DNA of 5,121 bases from JBMNQS01 sp050944255. GTDB taxonomy: Bacteria; Bacillota; Clostridia; Christensenellales; Maliibacteriaceae. Each line of letters opens with the position of its first letter. Within the stretch, counting starts at the first letter, position 1. The notes below the pieces were generated by a model. It was given only the letters and a program-made list of their open reading frames with translations. It made no database searches and had not been told where the DNA came from. Positions 1 through 4,949 of this stretch are shown here, in pieces. Made by a program: the position numbers and the translations under genes. The stretch is from the NCBI GenBank assembly GCA_050944255.1, contig JBMNQS010000106.1, positions 1 through 5,121 of the forward strand, written 5' to 3'.

Positions 1-227
1 TGATCAATGTCCAGGACCAGCTGACGCTGCTGGAGACGATACTCAACGGATTTTCCGCCGCGGTGGGCTTCGCGCTGGCCATTATCCTGTTTGCCGGCAT
101 CCGGGAGCGGCTGGAGACCTCCAATATCCCCAAGAGCATGCAGGGATTTCCCATCGCGCTGATATCAGCGGGGTTGATGTCCATGGCCTTCAGCGGGTTC
201 GCCAGTTTGCAGAATTTGCTCAATTAG
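1..227 (+). CDS. rnfA: RnfA, C-terminal part (Rnf electron transport complex membrane subunit)
   Basis: This is the last 74 codons of a reading frame that enters from the left edge (first full codon at 3, stop TAG at 225-227). RnfA is an integral membrane subunit of the Rnf complex, which oxidises reduced ferredoxin, reduces NAD+ and moves Na+ or H+ across the cytoplasmic membrane. The visible part has two hydrophobic segments (fragment residues about 17-32 and 50-69) separated by a polar loop with the RnfA-type signature IRERLE and a following IPKSMQG. The segment PIALISAGLMSMAF, with GF close after it, matches the conserved C-terminal end of RnfA/RsxA. Family members are about 190 residues, so more than half is missing because of the window edge, not a mutation. 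The paralogue RnfE is the main alternative, but the RERLE loop and the position directly before rnfB favour RnfA. The stop lies 18 nt before rnfB. Confidence 0.9.
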   Translation, partial: INVQDQLTLLETILNGFSAAVGFALAIILFAGIRERLETSNIPKSMQGFPIALISAGLMSMAFSGFASLQNLLN

Positions 228-245
228 TCATCGGAAGGAGCGTAT

Positions 246-1037
246 ATGCAAGTTATCCTATACAGCTTACTGGTCCTGGGCGGCCTTGGCGTCATCTTTG
301 CGGCGGCGCTGGGCGTTGCGGCGAAAAAATTTGACGACGGCGTACACCCCGACGTGGCCGCCGTCAACGACGCGCTGCCCGGCGCCAATTGCGGCGCCTG
401 CGGCTTTGCCGGATGTGAAAATTACGCCGCGGCCATCGTGCAGGAGGGCGCCTCCATTTCAAGATGTCCCGTGGGCGGCGCGTCCGTCATGGAGGCCATC
501 GCTCAGATCCTGGGCGTGGCCACCGAGGAGCGCGAAGAATTCGTGGCCTTCGTCAGCTGTCAGGGCGGACATCGAAACGCAAAATCGCGAGGGGACTACG
601 AGGGGCCCGACAACTGCCGCGCGTCCACCGTCTGCGGCGGCACCAAACTGTGCGAGTACGGCTGCATAGGCCTGGGCGACTGCGTGCGCTCCTGCCCCTA
701 CGACGCCATCATCATCACCGACCAGGGGATCGCCGGCGTGCGCACGGATAAGTGCCGCGCCTGCGGCGTGTGCGTGGCCGAGTGCCCCAAAGGCATCATT
801 TCCATGGTGCCCAAGAGCAGGAAGCTGGAGTTGAGCTGCAGCGCGCTGGCCTACGGCAAACAGGTGTCCGACGCCTGCCGCGTGGGCTGCATCGCCTGCG
901 GCATCTGCGAGAAGGCCTGCCCGGTGGATGCCATCGTGGTGCAGGGAAATATACCGCATATCGATTACGCCAAATGCACCACCTGCGGCCTATGCGTGAA
1001 GAAATGCCCCACGTCGGCGCTGGTGATGGATATGTAG
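246..1037 (+). CDS. rnfB: RnfB, iron-sulfur subunit of the Rnf complex
   Basis: This 263-residue subunit is the likely electron entry point of Rnf, taking electrons from ferredoxin and passing them to the other subunits. One N-terminal membrane helix (about residues 4-26) anchors it. It is followed by the RnfB-specific cluster motif C49-x2-C52-x4-C57-x16-C74 (GANCGACGFAGC). Then come four ferredoxin-like motifs: C136/C140/C146/C150 with wide spacing (x3, x5, x3) and three regular CxxCxxCxxxCP motifs starting at C170, C215 and C244. Further cysteines at 105, 124, 130, 198 and 211 lie in positions I associate with clostridial RnfB proteins. The number of motifs suggests about five [4Fe-4S] clusters. 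The start is supported by GGAAGGAG at 233-240, 5 nt before the ATG. It is the last gene of its operon, as in the clostridial order rnfCDGEAB, and a terminator follows 21 nt after the stop. Confidence 0.96.
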   Translation: MQVILYSLLVLGGLGVIFAAALGVAAKKFDDGVHPDVAAVNDALPGANCGACGFAGCENYAAAIVQEGASISRCPVGGASVMEAIAQILGVATEEREEFVAFVSCQGGHRNAKSRGDYEGPDNCRASTVCGGTKLCEYGCIGLGDCVRSCPYDAIIITDQGIAGVRTDKCRACGVCVAECPKGIISMVPKSRKLELSCSALAYGKQVSDACRVGCIACGICEKACPVDAIVVQGNIPHIDYAKCTTCGLCVKKCPTSALVMDM

Positions 1038-1058
1038 GGCCCAGCCTCCCGGAATCAA

Positions 1059-1107
1059 ATATAAAAAGCGGCTTTGCGGTCAAATTGCGCGGGGCCGCTT
1101 TTTATAT
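1059..1107 (+). terminator. Rho-independent terminator of the rnf operon
   Basis: A perfect 14-bp inverted repeat (left arm 1059-1072, right arm 1094-1107; core AAAAAGCGGC / GCCGCTTTTT) encloses a 21-nt loop. It begins 21 nt after the rnfB stop. The right arm carries the T-run, so the structure is a standard intrinsic terminator. Because the left arm carries the matching A-run it would also work on the minus strand. No minus-strand gene is seen, so its role is to end rnf transcription. Confidence 0.9.
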
Positions 1108-1139
1108 AAAGTTCAAAAGTGAACGTTTTCGGGATGGAG

Positions 1140-1180
1140 AGCGCAGCGGCGCGCGGAGGGCTTAAGGCCTGCGCTTTTTT
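1140..1180 (+). terminator. Possible second intrinsic terminator
   Basis: A 7-bp stem (AGCGCAG at 1140-1146, CTGCGCT at 1169-1175) closes a GC-rich 22-nt loop and is followed by T residues to 1180 (the run TTTTTT spans 1175-1180). It lies 33 nt after the first terminator. It could be a backup stop for rnf read-through before the maf promoter. The long loop makes it weaker than the first, and no separate gene lies between the two. Confidence 0.55.
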
Positions 1181-1197
1181 AGTTCTTTTCCCGAAGA

Positions 1198-1238
1198 GGC
1201 GGTGGAAAAAATGCATCGCAAAAGCTCTTTTTCCCGCC
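1198..1238. repeat. Imperfect inverted repeat upstream of the maf promoter
   Basis: The arms are GGCGG plus GAAAAA (1198-1202 and 1205-1210, with a TG bulge) and TTTTTC plus CCGCC (1228-1238). They form an 11-bp stem with a 17-nt loop. No T-run follows on the plus strand, so it is not a clean terminator in that direction. It may be a decayed terminator or chance structure. It ends about 11 nt before the putative -35 region of maf. Confidence 0.4.
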
Positions 1239-1249
1239 GGTAGGGGCCG

Positions 1250-1278
1250 TGGCAAACTGCGGCGGATTGTGCTATAAT
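1250..1278 (+). promoter_or_regulatory. Extended -10 sigma-A type promoter for maf-mreBCD
   Basis: A consensus -10 box TATAAT (1273-1278) is preceded by TGC, giving the extended -10 form TGnTATAAT. A poor -35 match, TGGCAA, lies 17 nt upstream (1250-1255); weak -35 boxes are common with extended -10 promoters. Transcription would start near 1285, leaving a leader of roughly 40 nt before the chosen maf ATG. It lies downstream of the rnf terminators and upstream of four close-packed genes, so it is the likely main promoter of that unit. Confidence 0.75.
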
Positions 1279-1315
1279 GGTTGGGCGATATCCAAGGAAG
1301 GTTGTGACGGGTCTT

Positions 1316-1320
1316 TGAGG
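1316..1320 (+). promoter_or_regulatory. Ribosome binding site that fixes the maf start
   Basis: TGAGG at 1316-1320 lies 6 nt before the ATG at 1327. The more upstream in-frame ATG at 1249 has no such site and lies upstream of the -10 box, so it would not be in the transcript. Confidence 0.6.
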
Positions 1321-1326
1321 ACGCGA

Positions 1327-1902
1327 ATGCCCATACTGCTGGCATCTTCTTCCGCCAGGCGGATCAGCCTCTTAAAGGCGGCGTCGCTGGAGTTTGAGAC
1401 GATGGTATGTCCTGACGAGGAGGTTGTGGATGAGCGCCTTTCGCCCGGAGGAAAGGTCATGGCGCTGGCCGCAGGCAAGGCGCGCTGCTGCGCCGCCAGG
1501 TGGGACAGGCAGGGCGTCGTTATCGGCGCGGATACGGCCGTGTTTCTGGGGACGGATATGCTGGGCAAGCCCGAAGGCCCGCAGGATGCGCAGAGGATGC
1601 TCCGGAGGCTGTCCGGCCGGTGGCATACGGTACGCACCGGCGTGTGCATGATTTTTCCGGGCGGAGAAGAAGAGCTCTTCTGCTGCGTGTCCAGGGTGCT
1701 GTTCAGGCGGCTGTCGCAGGAGGAAATACAGGCGTACGTCCAAAGCGGCGAGCCCATGGACAAGGCCGGGGCCTACGCCATACAGGGCGGCGCCTCGCAG
1801 TTTGTGCGCCGCTATGCGGGCGACTACGACAATATCGTGGGCCTGCCGGTTTCAAGGGTGATCAAGGCACTTGAAAGTTTCGGCGCAATCGATTTGATTT
1901 GA
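1327..1902 (+). CDS. maf: Maf family nucleotide pyrophosphatase
   Basis: The chosen protein is 191 residues, the usual Maf length. Maf proteins hydrolyse non-canonical or certain canonical nucleoside triphosphates (dTTP/UTP in the YhdE type) to monophosphate and pyrophosphate in the cytoplasm. Some members also affect septum formation when overproduced. Landmarks in order: the N-terminal nucleotide-binding stretch LASSSARR (residues 5-12); GADTAV with the likely catalytic D69; GKP (80-82); the segment SGRWHTVRTGV (96-106); and DKAGAYAIQGGAS (145-157) followed by GDYDNIVGLP (165-174). The DKAGAY..QG form is closer to the dTTP/UTP-acting subgroup than to the YceF subgroup, which is an inference. 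An in-frame ATG at 1249 would add 26 residues unlike Maf and is rejected because the promoter lies inside that extension. The stop TGA overlaps the mreB ribosome binding site, and mreB follows after 10 nt. The maf-mre linkage is also seen in Bacillus, where radC lies between; radC is absent here. Confidence 0.95.
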   Translation: MPILLASSSARRISLLKAASLEFETMVCPDEEVVDERLSPGGKVMALAAGKARCCAARWDRQGVVIGADTAVFLGTDMLGKPEGPQDAQRMLRRLSGRWHTVRTGVCMIFPGGEEELFCCVSRVLFRRLSQEEIQAYVQSGEPMDKAGAYAIQGGASQFVRRYAGDYDNIVGLPVSRVIKALESFGAIDLI

Positions 1903-1912
1903 GGTAAAATAT

Positions 1913-2944
1913 ATGGCGATAACCAATCCACTGCGCCGCGGCGCCATGGGCATTGACCTGGGCACCAGCAATGTGCTGATCCATCTGGCGGACCAGGGCA
2001 TCGTGCTGCGGGAGCCCACGGTGGCGGCGGTGCAGAAAATCAAGGGCGTCAGGCGCGTCATCGCCACGGGCGAGGAGGCCAGGCGGATGATCGGCCGGGC
2101 CACCGGCGATATACAGGCCATACAGCCGCTTTTATCCGGCGTTATCGCCGATTATGAAGTCACCGAGATCATGCTGCGGCACTTTGTAAAGAAAGTCATG
2201 AAGGACCACAAGCTGGCGCTGAGGCCCGATGTGGTGATCTGCGCGCCCAGCGGCATCACCCCGGTGGAGCGCCGCGCCGTGGAGGACGTTATCCTCAAGG
2301 CCGGCGCCAGAAACGCCGTGCTGGTGGAGGAGCCGCTTGCCGCGGCCATCGGCGCGGGCCTGCCCATCGATGAGCCCAAGGGCGTGATGATCGTGGACAT
2401 CGGCGGCGGTACCACGGAGGTGGCCGTCATTTCCATGGGCTCCATGGTGGTCAGCCGCAATGTGCGCATCGGCGGCATGCAGTTGGACGATCATATCGTG
2501 CAGTATATCCGCCGTGAGAAGAATGTAGGCATATCCCCGGCCACGGCGGAGGAGCTGAAAATCGGGCTGGGCAGCGTGTACCCGGTGCAGGCGCAAAGCA
2601 GCGTGACGGTGAGAGGCATCGACGCGGACCTGAATCTGCCCACCACGGTGGCGGTGTCCACCCAGGACATCTACCTGGCCATCCGAGAGCCGGTGCGCCA
2701 GATTGTGGAAGTGATCCGAAGCGCGCTGGAATCCGCGCCGCCGGAGCTTTTGTCCGATATCATGAACCGCGGCGTCACCATTACCGGCGGCAGCTCCCTG
2801 CTTCTGGGGCTTGACGTATTGATCCACGAGGGGACTGGCCTTACCGTCAACGTGGCGGAGCATCCCTTGGATACGGTGGCCGCCGGCGCGGGCAAAATCG
2901 CCGGCGACAGGAAGCTGTACAGGACCATCAGCGCCATTGGATGA
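1913..2944 (+). CDS. mreB: MreB-family actin-like rod-shape protein
   Basis: This 343-residue protein has the normal MreB length. MreB polymerises on ATP under the inner face of the membrane and directs the elongation-type peptidoglycan synthases. The actin-fold motifs are all visible: phosphate-1 GIDLGTSN (residues 13-20), VEEPLAAAIGAG (138-149) with the acidic residue expected near the hydrolytic water, phosphate-2 DIGGGTTE (162-169), and the adenosine-binding TGG (291-293). The C-terminal PPELLSDIMNRG and the AEHPL segment are also typical. Two details differ from common MreB sequences: the adenosine motif reads TGGSSLL where TGGGALL is usual, and DLGTSN replaces DLGTAN. It could therefore be an Mbl/MreBH-like paralogue, but the mreC and mreD neighbours favour the mre operon copy. 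GAGGT at 1901-1905 lies 7 nt before the ATG and overlaps the end of maf, suggesting translational linkage. Confidence 0.95.
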   Translation: MAITNPLRRGAMGIDLGTSNVLIHLADQGIVLREPTVAAVQKIKGVRRVIATGEEARRMIGRATGDIQAIQPLLSGVIADYEVTEIMLRHFVKKVMKDHKLALRPDVVICAPSGITPVERRAVEDVILKAGARNAVLVEEPLAAAIGAGLPIDEPKGVMIVDIGGGTTEVAVISMGSMVVSRNVRIGGMQLDDHIVQYIRREKNVGISPATAEELKIGLGSVYPVQAQSSVTVRGIDADLNLPTTVAVSTQDIYLAIREPVRQIVEVIRSALESAPPELLSDIMNRGVTITGGSSLLLGLDVLIHEGTGLTVNVAEHPLDTVAAGAGKIAGDRKLYRTISAIG

Positions 2945-2964
2945 TGATGAGAGCCGGAAGGACG

Positions 2965-2970
2965 GGTGAG
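2965..2970 (+). promoter_or_regulatory. Ribosome binding site for the TTG start of mreC
   Basis: GGTGAG ends 5 nt before the TTG at 2976 and matches the 3' part of the extended Shine-Dalgarno consensus (AGGTGA). A second purine-rich stretch, GGAAGGA (2956-2962), is 13 nt away, too far to be ideal. No in-frame ATG lies between the mreB stop and this site. Confidence 0.5.
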
Positions 2971-2975
2971 CGCAA

Positions 2976-3857
2976 TTGAAACTGGGACGCAAAAGAAATA
3001 TGCTGGCTTTCCTGCAGCATAAAGTCACGTGGCTCGCCATGGCGCTGGTGCTGGTGATTATAGCGGCTATCGTCTTTTCCGCGGCGTGGAGAGGCCGCAC
3101 CGGCGAGCCGTCGTTCATCGAAAAGGGCATTTCCTCCGCGCTGCAATGGGTGCAGCGCGGCGCCGCGTCCGCCGCGGAGGAGGTCACCGGCTGGGTGCGC
3201 GGGCCGTACTGGGACGGTAAGACCCATGAGGACTACCTGAAACTGCAGCAGGAAGTATCGGCGCTTCGCCAGCAGAACGCCGATATGCAGGAACTTCAAA
3301 GGGAAAACCAGCGGCTGCGGGAGCTTCTGGACAGCGCCGAGGCGTTATCTGACAGCGAGCCGGTGCATGCGAAGGTCATCAACCGCTCGGCCAATCCCTT
3401 CGGATACGTGTTTATCATCGATAAGGGCGAAAAAGACGGCATCGCAAAGGATATGGCGGTGATCGATTCGGGCGGCCTTGTGGGCAAGGTGGTGGACGCC
3501 GGGAGCAACTGGGCCCGCGTGATGAGCATCATCGATACCAACTGCTCGGTGCCGGCCATCGTGGAGCGTACCCGCGATCCGGGCATCGTCAGGGGCAATA
3601 TGACGGCGCTGGATGAGGACGCGCTCCTGAATATGATCTATCTGCCCGCCGAGAGCGAGCTTTCCCCCGGCGACCGGATTGTCACCAGCGGTATGGGCGG
3701 CATATACCCCAAGGGCATTATTATCGGCGAGGTGATGGCTGTGGGCAGGGATGCGTCCAGCCAGCACGGCGTCAGCATCCGTCCGGCGGCGGATTTCGTG
3801 CATCTGGAGGATGTATTGGTCCTCACCGACGTGGTCGAAACCGTTCCGATCCAGTAG
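2976..3857 (+). CDS. mreC: MreC, rod-shape-determining membrane protein
   Basis: MreC is a bitopic membrane protein whose extracytoplasmic part binds and activates the elongation penicillin-binding protein and connects it to MreB/MreD. This copy has 293 residues. A basic N-terminus (KLGRKR) precedes one membrane helix (about 17-37). A predicted coiled coil rich in Q, L, E and R follows (about 85-120), then the paired beta-barrel region typical of MreC. Conserved stretches in that region include VINRSANPFGYVFIIDKGEKDGI, the GGLVGKV segment, the SPGDRIVTSGMGGIYPKGIIIGEV-like stretch and a final HLEDVLVL. The start codon is TTG at 2976; the first in-frame ATG is at 3000 (residue 9) and has only a weak ribosome binding site. 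The TTG version keeps the positive residues that orient the helix, so it is preferred. The gap from mreB is 31 nt, and the stop TAG is embedded in the mreD ribosome binding site. Confidence 0.95.
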   Translation: MKLGRKRNMLAFLQHKVTWLAMALVLVIIAAIVFSAAWRGRTGEPSFIEKGISSALQWVQRGAASAAEEVTGWVRGPYWDGKTHEDYLKLQQEVSALRQQNADMQELQRENQRLRELLDSAEALSDSEPVHAKVINRSANPFGYVFIIDKGEKDGIAKDMAVIDSGGLVGKVVDAGSNWARVMSIIDTNCSVPAIVERTRDPGIVRGNMTALDEDALLNMIYLPAESELSPGDRIVTSGMGGIYPKGIIIGEVMAVGRDASSQHGVSIRPAADFVHLEDVLVLTDVVETVPIQ

Positions 3858-3865
3858 GAGGGCGT

Positions 3866-4390
3866 ATGGGCAGAACGATTGTATTTGGTATCTGTATAGT
3901 GCTGTCCGTTGCCCTGCAGGCGGTGGTCACCAGCCTGACGGGCATTGTCTATACCGGTCCGGACGCGCTTTTATGCATGGTCATCGCCATATCGGCCTTC
4001 ACCGGGCCCGCCTTCGGCGCGGCGGCCGGCGGCGTGACCGGTTTTCTGGGGGACGCTGTCTTTCGCACCGGCGCCATCGGGCAGCTGACGGTGCTGTATA
4101 TCATCGCCGGCGCCGTGTGCGGCTACTTCTTTGACCAGAGCTACAGGCGCTTTGTGCGGCTGATAGCGCTCAGCGCCGCTTTTTCTGTGTTTCGGCTGTT
4201 CTGGCTGTGGGTGCCCCGGTATGTCGGCGGCCTGCGGCTTGATTTTTTTCAGTTTATGGGACGAGTCGCGCTGCCCAACGTATTTTGGACGGTGGCGCTG
4301 GCCGCGCTCTTGTATGCCATACTCTACCAGGTGCAGCGGCTGCGGTTCATGGCCAGGCGGCTGAGGCTGGACGACGGCAGTATGCTTTAG
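3866..4390 (+). CDS. mreD: MreD, rod-shape-determining membrane protein
   Basis: This 174-residue, very hydrophobic protein has about five to six membrane segments (roughly residues 5-24, 33-53, 57-72, 73-89, 96-114 and 134-155). It ends in a basic cytoplasmic tail (about 158-170). MreD forms part of the elongasome with MreC, PBP2 and RodA and modulates how MreC activates the penicillin-binding protein. The glycine-rich stretch GAAAGGVTGFLGD (51-63) corresponds to the conserved G-x3-G-x-L/T-G-x2-x-D signature of the family. Overall sequence is poorly conserved in MreD, so the assignment rests on size, topology, this motif and position right after mreC. AGGAGG at 3856-3861 overlaps the mreC stop and lies 4 nt before the ATG; with the 8-nt gap this implies translational coupling. 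Confidence 0.9.
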   Translation: MGRTIVFGICIVLSVALQAVVTSLTGIVYTGPDALLCMVIAISAFTGPAFGAAAGGVTGFLGDAVFRTGAIGQLTVLYIIAGAVCGYFFDQSYRRFVRLIALSAAFSVFRLFWLWVPRYVGGLRLDFFQFMGRVALPNVFWTVALAALLYAILYQVQRLRFMARRLRLDDGSML

Positions 4391-4451
4391 CGTGCGGACC
4401 CGGACAAGTGCATCGGGCAAAGCGGAAGGCGCATGCAACCTTTGTCTTAAA

Positions 4452-4495
4452 AAATGAGATGCTGTCAAAAAGTGAAGGATGGGGCTTTTCGACAG
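4452..4495 (+). repeat. Alternative hairpin overlapping the mreD terminator
   Basis: CTGTCAAAAAG (4452-4462) can pair with CTTTTCGACAG (4485-4495) over 11 positions with one A-C mismatch, leaving a 22-nt loop. The right arm uses the same CTTTT that forms the left arm of the intrinsic terminator (4481-4505), so the two structures exclude each other. This geometry resembles an antiterminator/terminator pair, but no ligand-binding domain or leader peptide is recognisable. It could equally be a remnant of a terminal inverted repeat. Confidence 0.45.
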
Positions 4496-4509
4496 AAAAA
4501 GCCCCTTTT
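4481..4509 (+). terminator. Intrinsic terminator after mreD
   Basis: A perfect 9-bp stem (GGGGCTTTT at 4481-4489, AAAAGCCCC at 4497-4505) has a 7-nt loop and is followed by TTTT (4506-4509). It lies about 90 nt after the mreD stop and should end the maf-mreBCD transcript. The T-run is short, so some read-through towards the PBP gene is likely. Confidence 0.8.
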
Positions 4510-4535
4510 GCTTTTGAGGGCGGTTGATGTAAAAT
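4508..4535 (+). promoter_or_regulatory. Weak candidate promoter just after the terminator
   Basis: TTGCTT (4508-4513) and TAAAAT (4530-4535) are spaced by 16 nt. The -10 box matches 5 of 6 consensus bases and the -35 box only its TTG half. If used, transcription would start near 4542 and give the PBP gene a leader of roughly 400 nt containing all of the hairpin arrays. This is a motif match only. Confidence 0.25.
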
Positions 4536-4558
4536 AGGGGTATCGTGTGGCTGATCCG

Positions 4559-4663
4559 CCAGGGGCGCTGCCCCTGGACCCCGCTTAAGGCTCCGCCTTA
4601 AGAAACCGCCGGGCTCCGCCCGGACCCGCTTAGAACCTTTTTCTGGAAGAAAAAGGTTCTAAG
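4559..4663. repeat. Tandem array of four perfect short-loop hairpins
   Basis: Four perfect inverted repeats stand side by side, each with a 3-nt loop. They are CCAGGGGC/GCCCCTGG (4559-4577, loop GCT), CTTAAGGC/GCCTTAAG (4584-4602, loop TCC), CCGGGC/GCCCGG (4609-4623, loop TCC) and a 16-bp stem beginning CTTAGAACC (4629-4663, loop GGA). The spacers are alike: ACCCCG, AAACCG and ACCCG. The stems differ in sequence but share layout, which suggests a modular interspersed repeat and not chance. No T-run follows, so they are not ordinary terminators. There is no coding frame or transposase. GC-rich hairpin repeats of this style are frequent between genes in gut Clostridia as far as I know, though I cannot name the family. 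Confidence 0.85.
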
Positions 4664-4780
4664 AACTCCAAAAAGACTTTGTTTCCACTTCGCGGGAAGG
4701 GAATTTGATTAGGAGTGCGAACTGCGGAGGGCAGGGGTAGAAAATTTCAGTTTTATCTTAAAAGTTTTAGTATATTCCCA
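4664..4780. other. Gene-free core between the two hairpin arrays
   Basis: I see no coding frame with a ribosome binding site here. The left half is purine-rich; the right half (about 4741-4776) is strikingly AT-rich compared with its surroundings and includes TATATT (4771-4776), a possible -10 box without a good -35. It separates array 4559-4663 from the oppositely oriented array starting at 4817. Confidence 0.5.
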
Positions 4781-4806
4781 GCAAATGACCGCTTGCGGGC
4801 ATTTGC
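4781..4806. repeat. Isolated palindrome GCAAATG/CATTTGC
   Basis: GCAAATG (4781-4787) pairs with CATTTGC (4800-4806). After one A-G mismatch, CCGC pairs with GCGG inside, leaving a minimal loop. It is a stable hairpin of about 11 pairs with no T-run after it. It lies 10 nt before the second array and may be its outer module or an independent element. Confidence 0.7.
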
Positions 4807-4816
4807 GTAAACGGGT

Positions 4817-4872
4817 CCAGGGACGATTGTCCCTGGCGGGTTCCAAGGGCGGAGCCCTTGGCCGCCGGAGGC
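4817..4872. repeat. Second hairpin array, opposite orientation to the first
   Basis: Two perfect hairpins, CCAGGGAC/GTCCCTGG (4817-4836, loop GATT) and CCAAGGGC/GCCCTTGG (4843-4861, loop GGA), are followed by GCCGCCGGAGGC (4861-4872), which contains a small GCC/GGC palindrome. Read on the minus strand, the flanks CCCGCC before and GGACCCG after the first stem match the flanks of the hairpins in 4559-4623, including the TCC loop. The module is thus the same kind, inverted. The two arrays face each other across the core and the 4781-4806 palindrome. Confidence 0.75.
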
Positions 4873-4916
4873 AACCGGTGACCGATAAAAGGACAAGCCC
4901 TTGGCCGCCGGAGGCA
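4853..4916. repeat. 21-nt direct repeat with 43-nt period
   Basis: Positions 4853-4873 and 4896-4916 are identical over 21 nt (both start AGCCCTTGG and end GGAGGCA). The second copy lacks the left arm of the hairpin, so only half of the module was duplicated. This points to slippage or a partial second insertion. The second copy ends 21 nt before the ribosome binding site of the PBP gene. Confidence 0.85.
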
Positions 4917-4949
4917 GCTAGGCAGCAGTGCAGATACAGGAGTCAATTG

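Noticed and set aside
459..959. Long minus-strand frame opposite rnfB
   Set aside because: It is antisense to a gene with clear motifs, encodes low-complexity His/Ala-rich sequence and lacks a ribosome binding site; it arises from GC-rich codon use.
1111..1125. Small operator-like palindrome GTTCA/TGAAC
   Set aside because: Only 5 bp per arm, located between two terminators and far from the promoter; it could easily be chance.
1250..1275. Sigma-54 promoter suggested by TGGCAA upstream of maf
   Set aside because: There is no GC dinucleotide at the required spacing from the GG, while a consensus extended -10 box explains the site better.
2132..3187. 351-codon minus-strand frame opposite mreB and mreC
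   Set aside because: It spans two convincing plus-strand genes, is rich in His, Ala and Asp as expected of a shadow frame, and shows no recognisable domain.
4285..4527. 80-codon plus-strand frame overlapping the end of mreD and the terminator
   Set aside because: It starts inside mreD, runs through the terminator stem, has no ribosome binding site and resembles no family.
4629..4663. Intrinsic terminator at the 16-bp hairpin
   Set aside because: The stem is strong but no T-run follows on the plus strand; the next bases are AACTCCAAAAAG.
4559..4916. CRISPR array
   Set aside because: The repeats are different hairpins with 5-7 nt spacers, not identical repeats with unique 30-40 nt spacers, and no cas gene is present.
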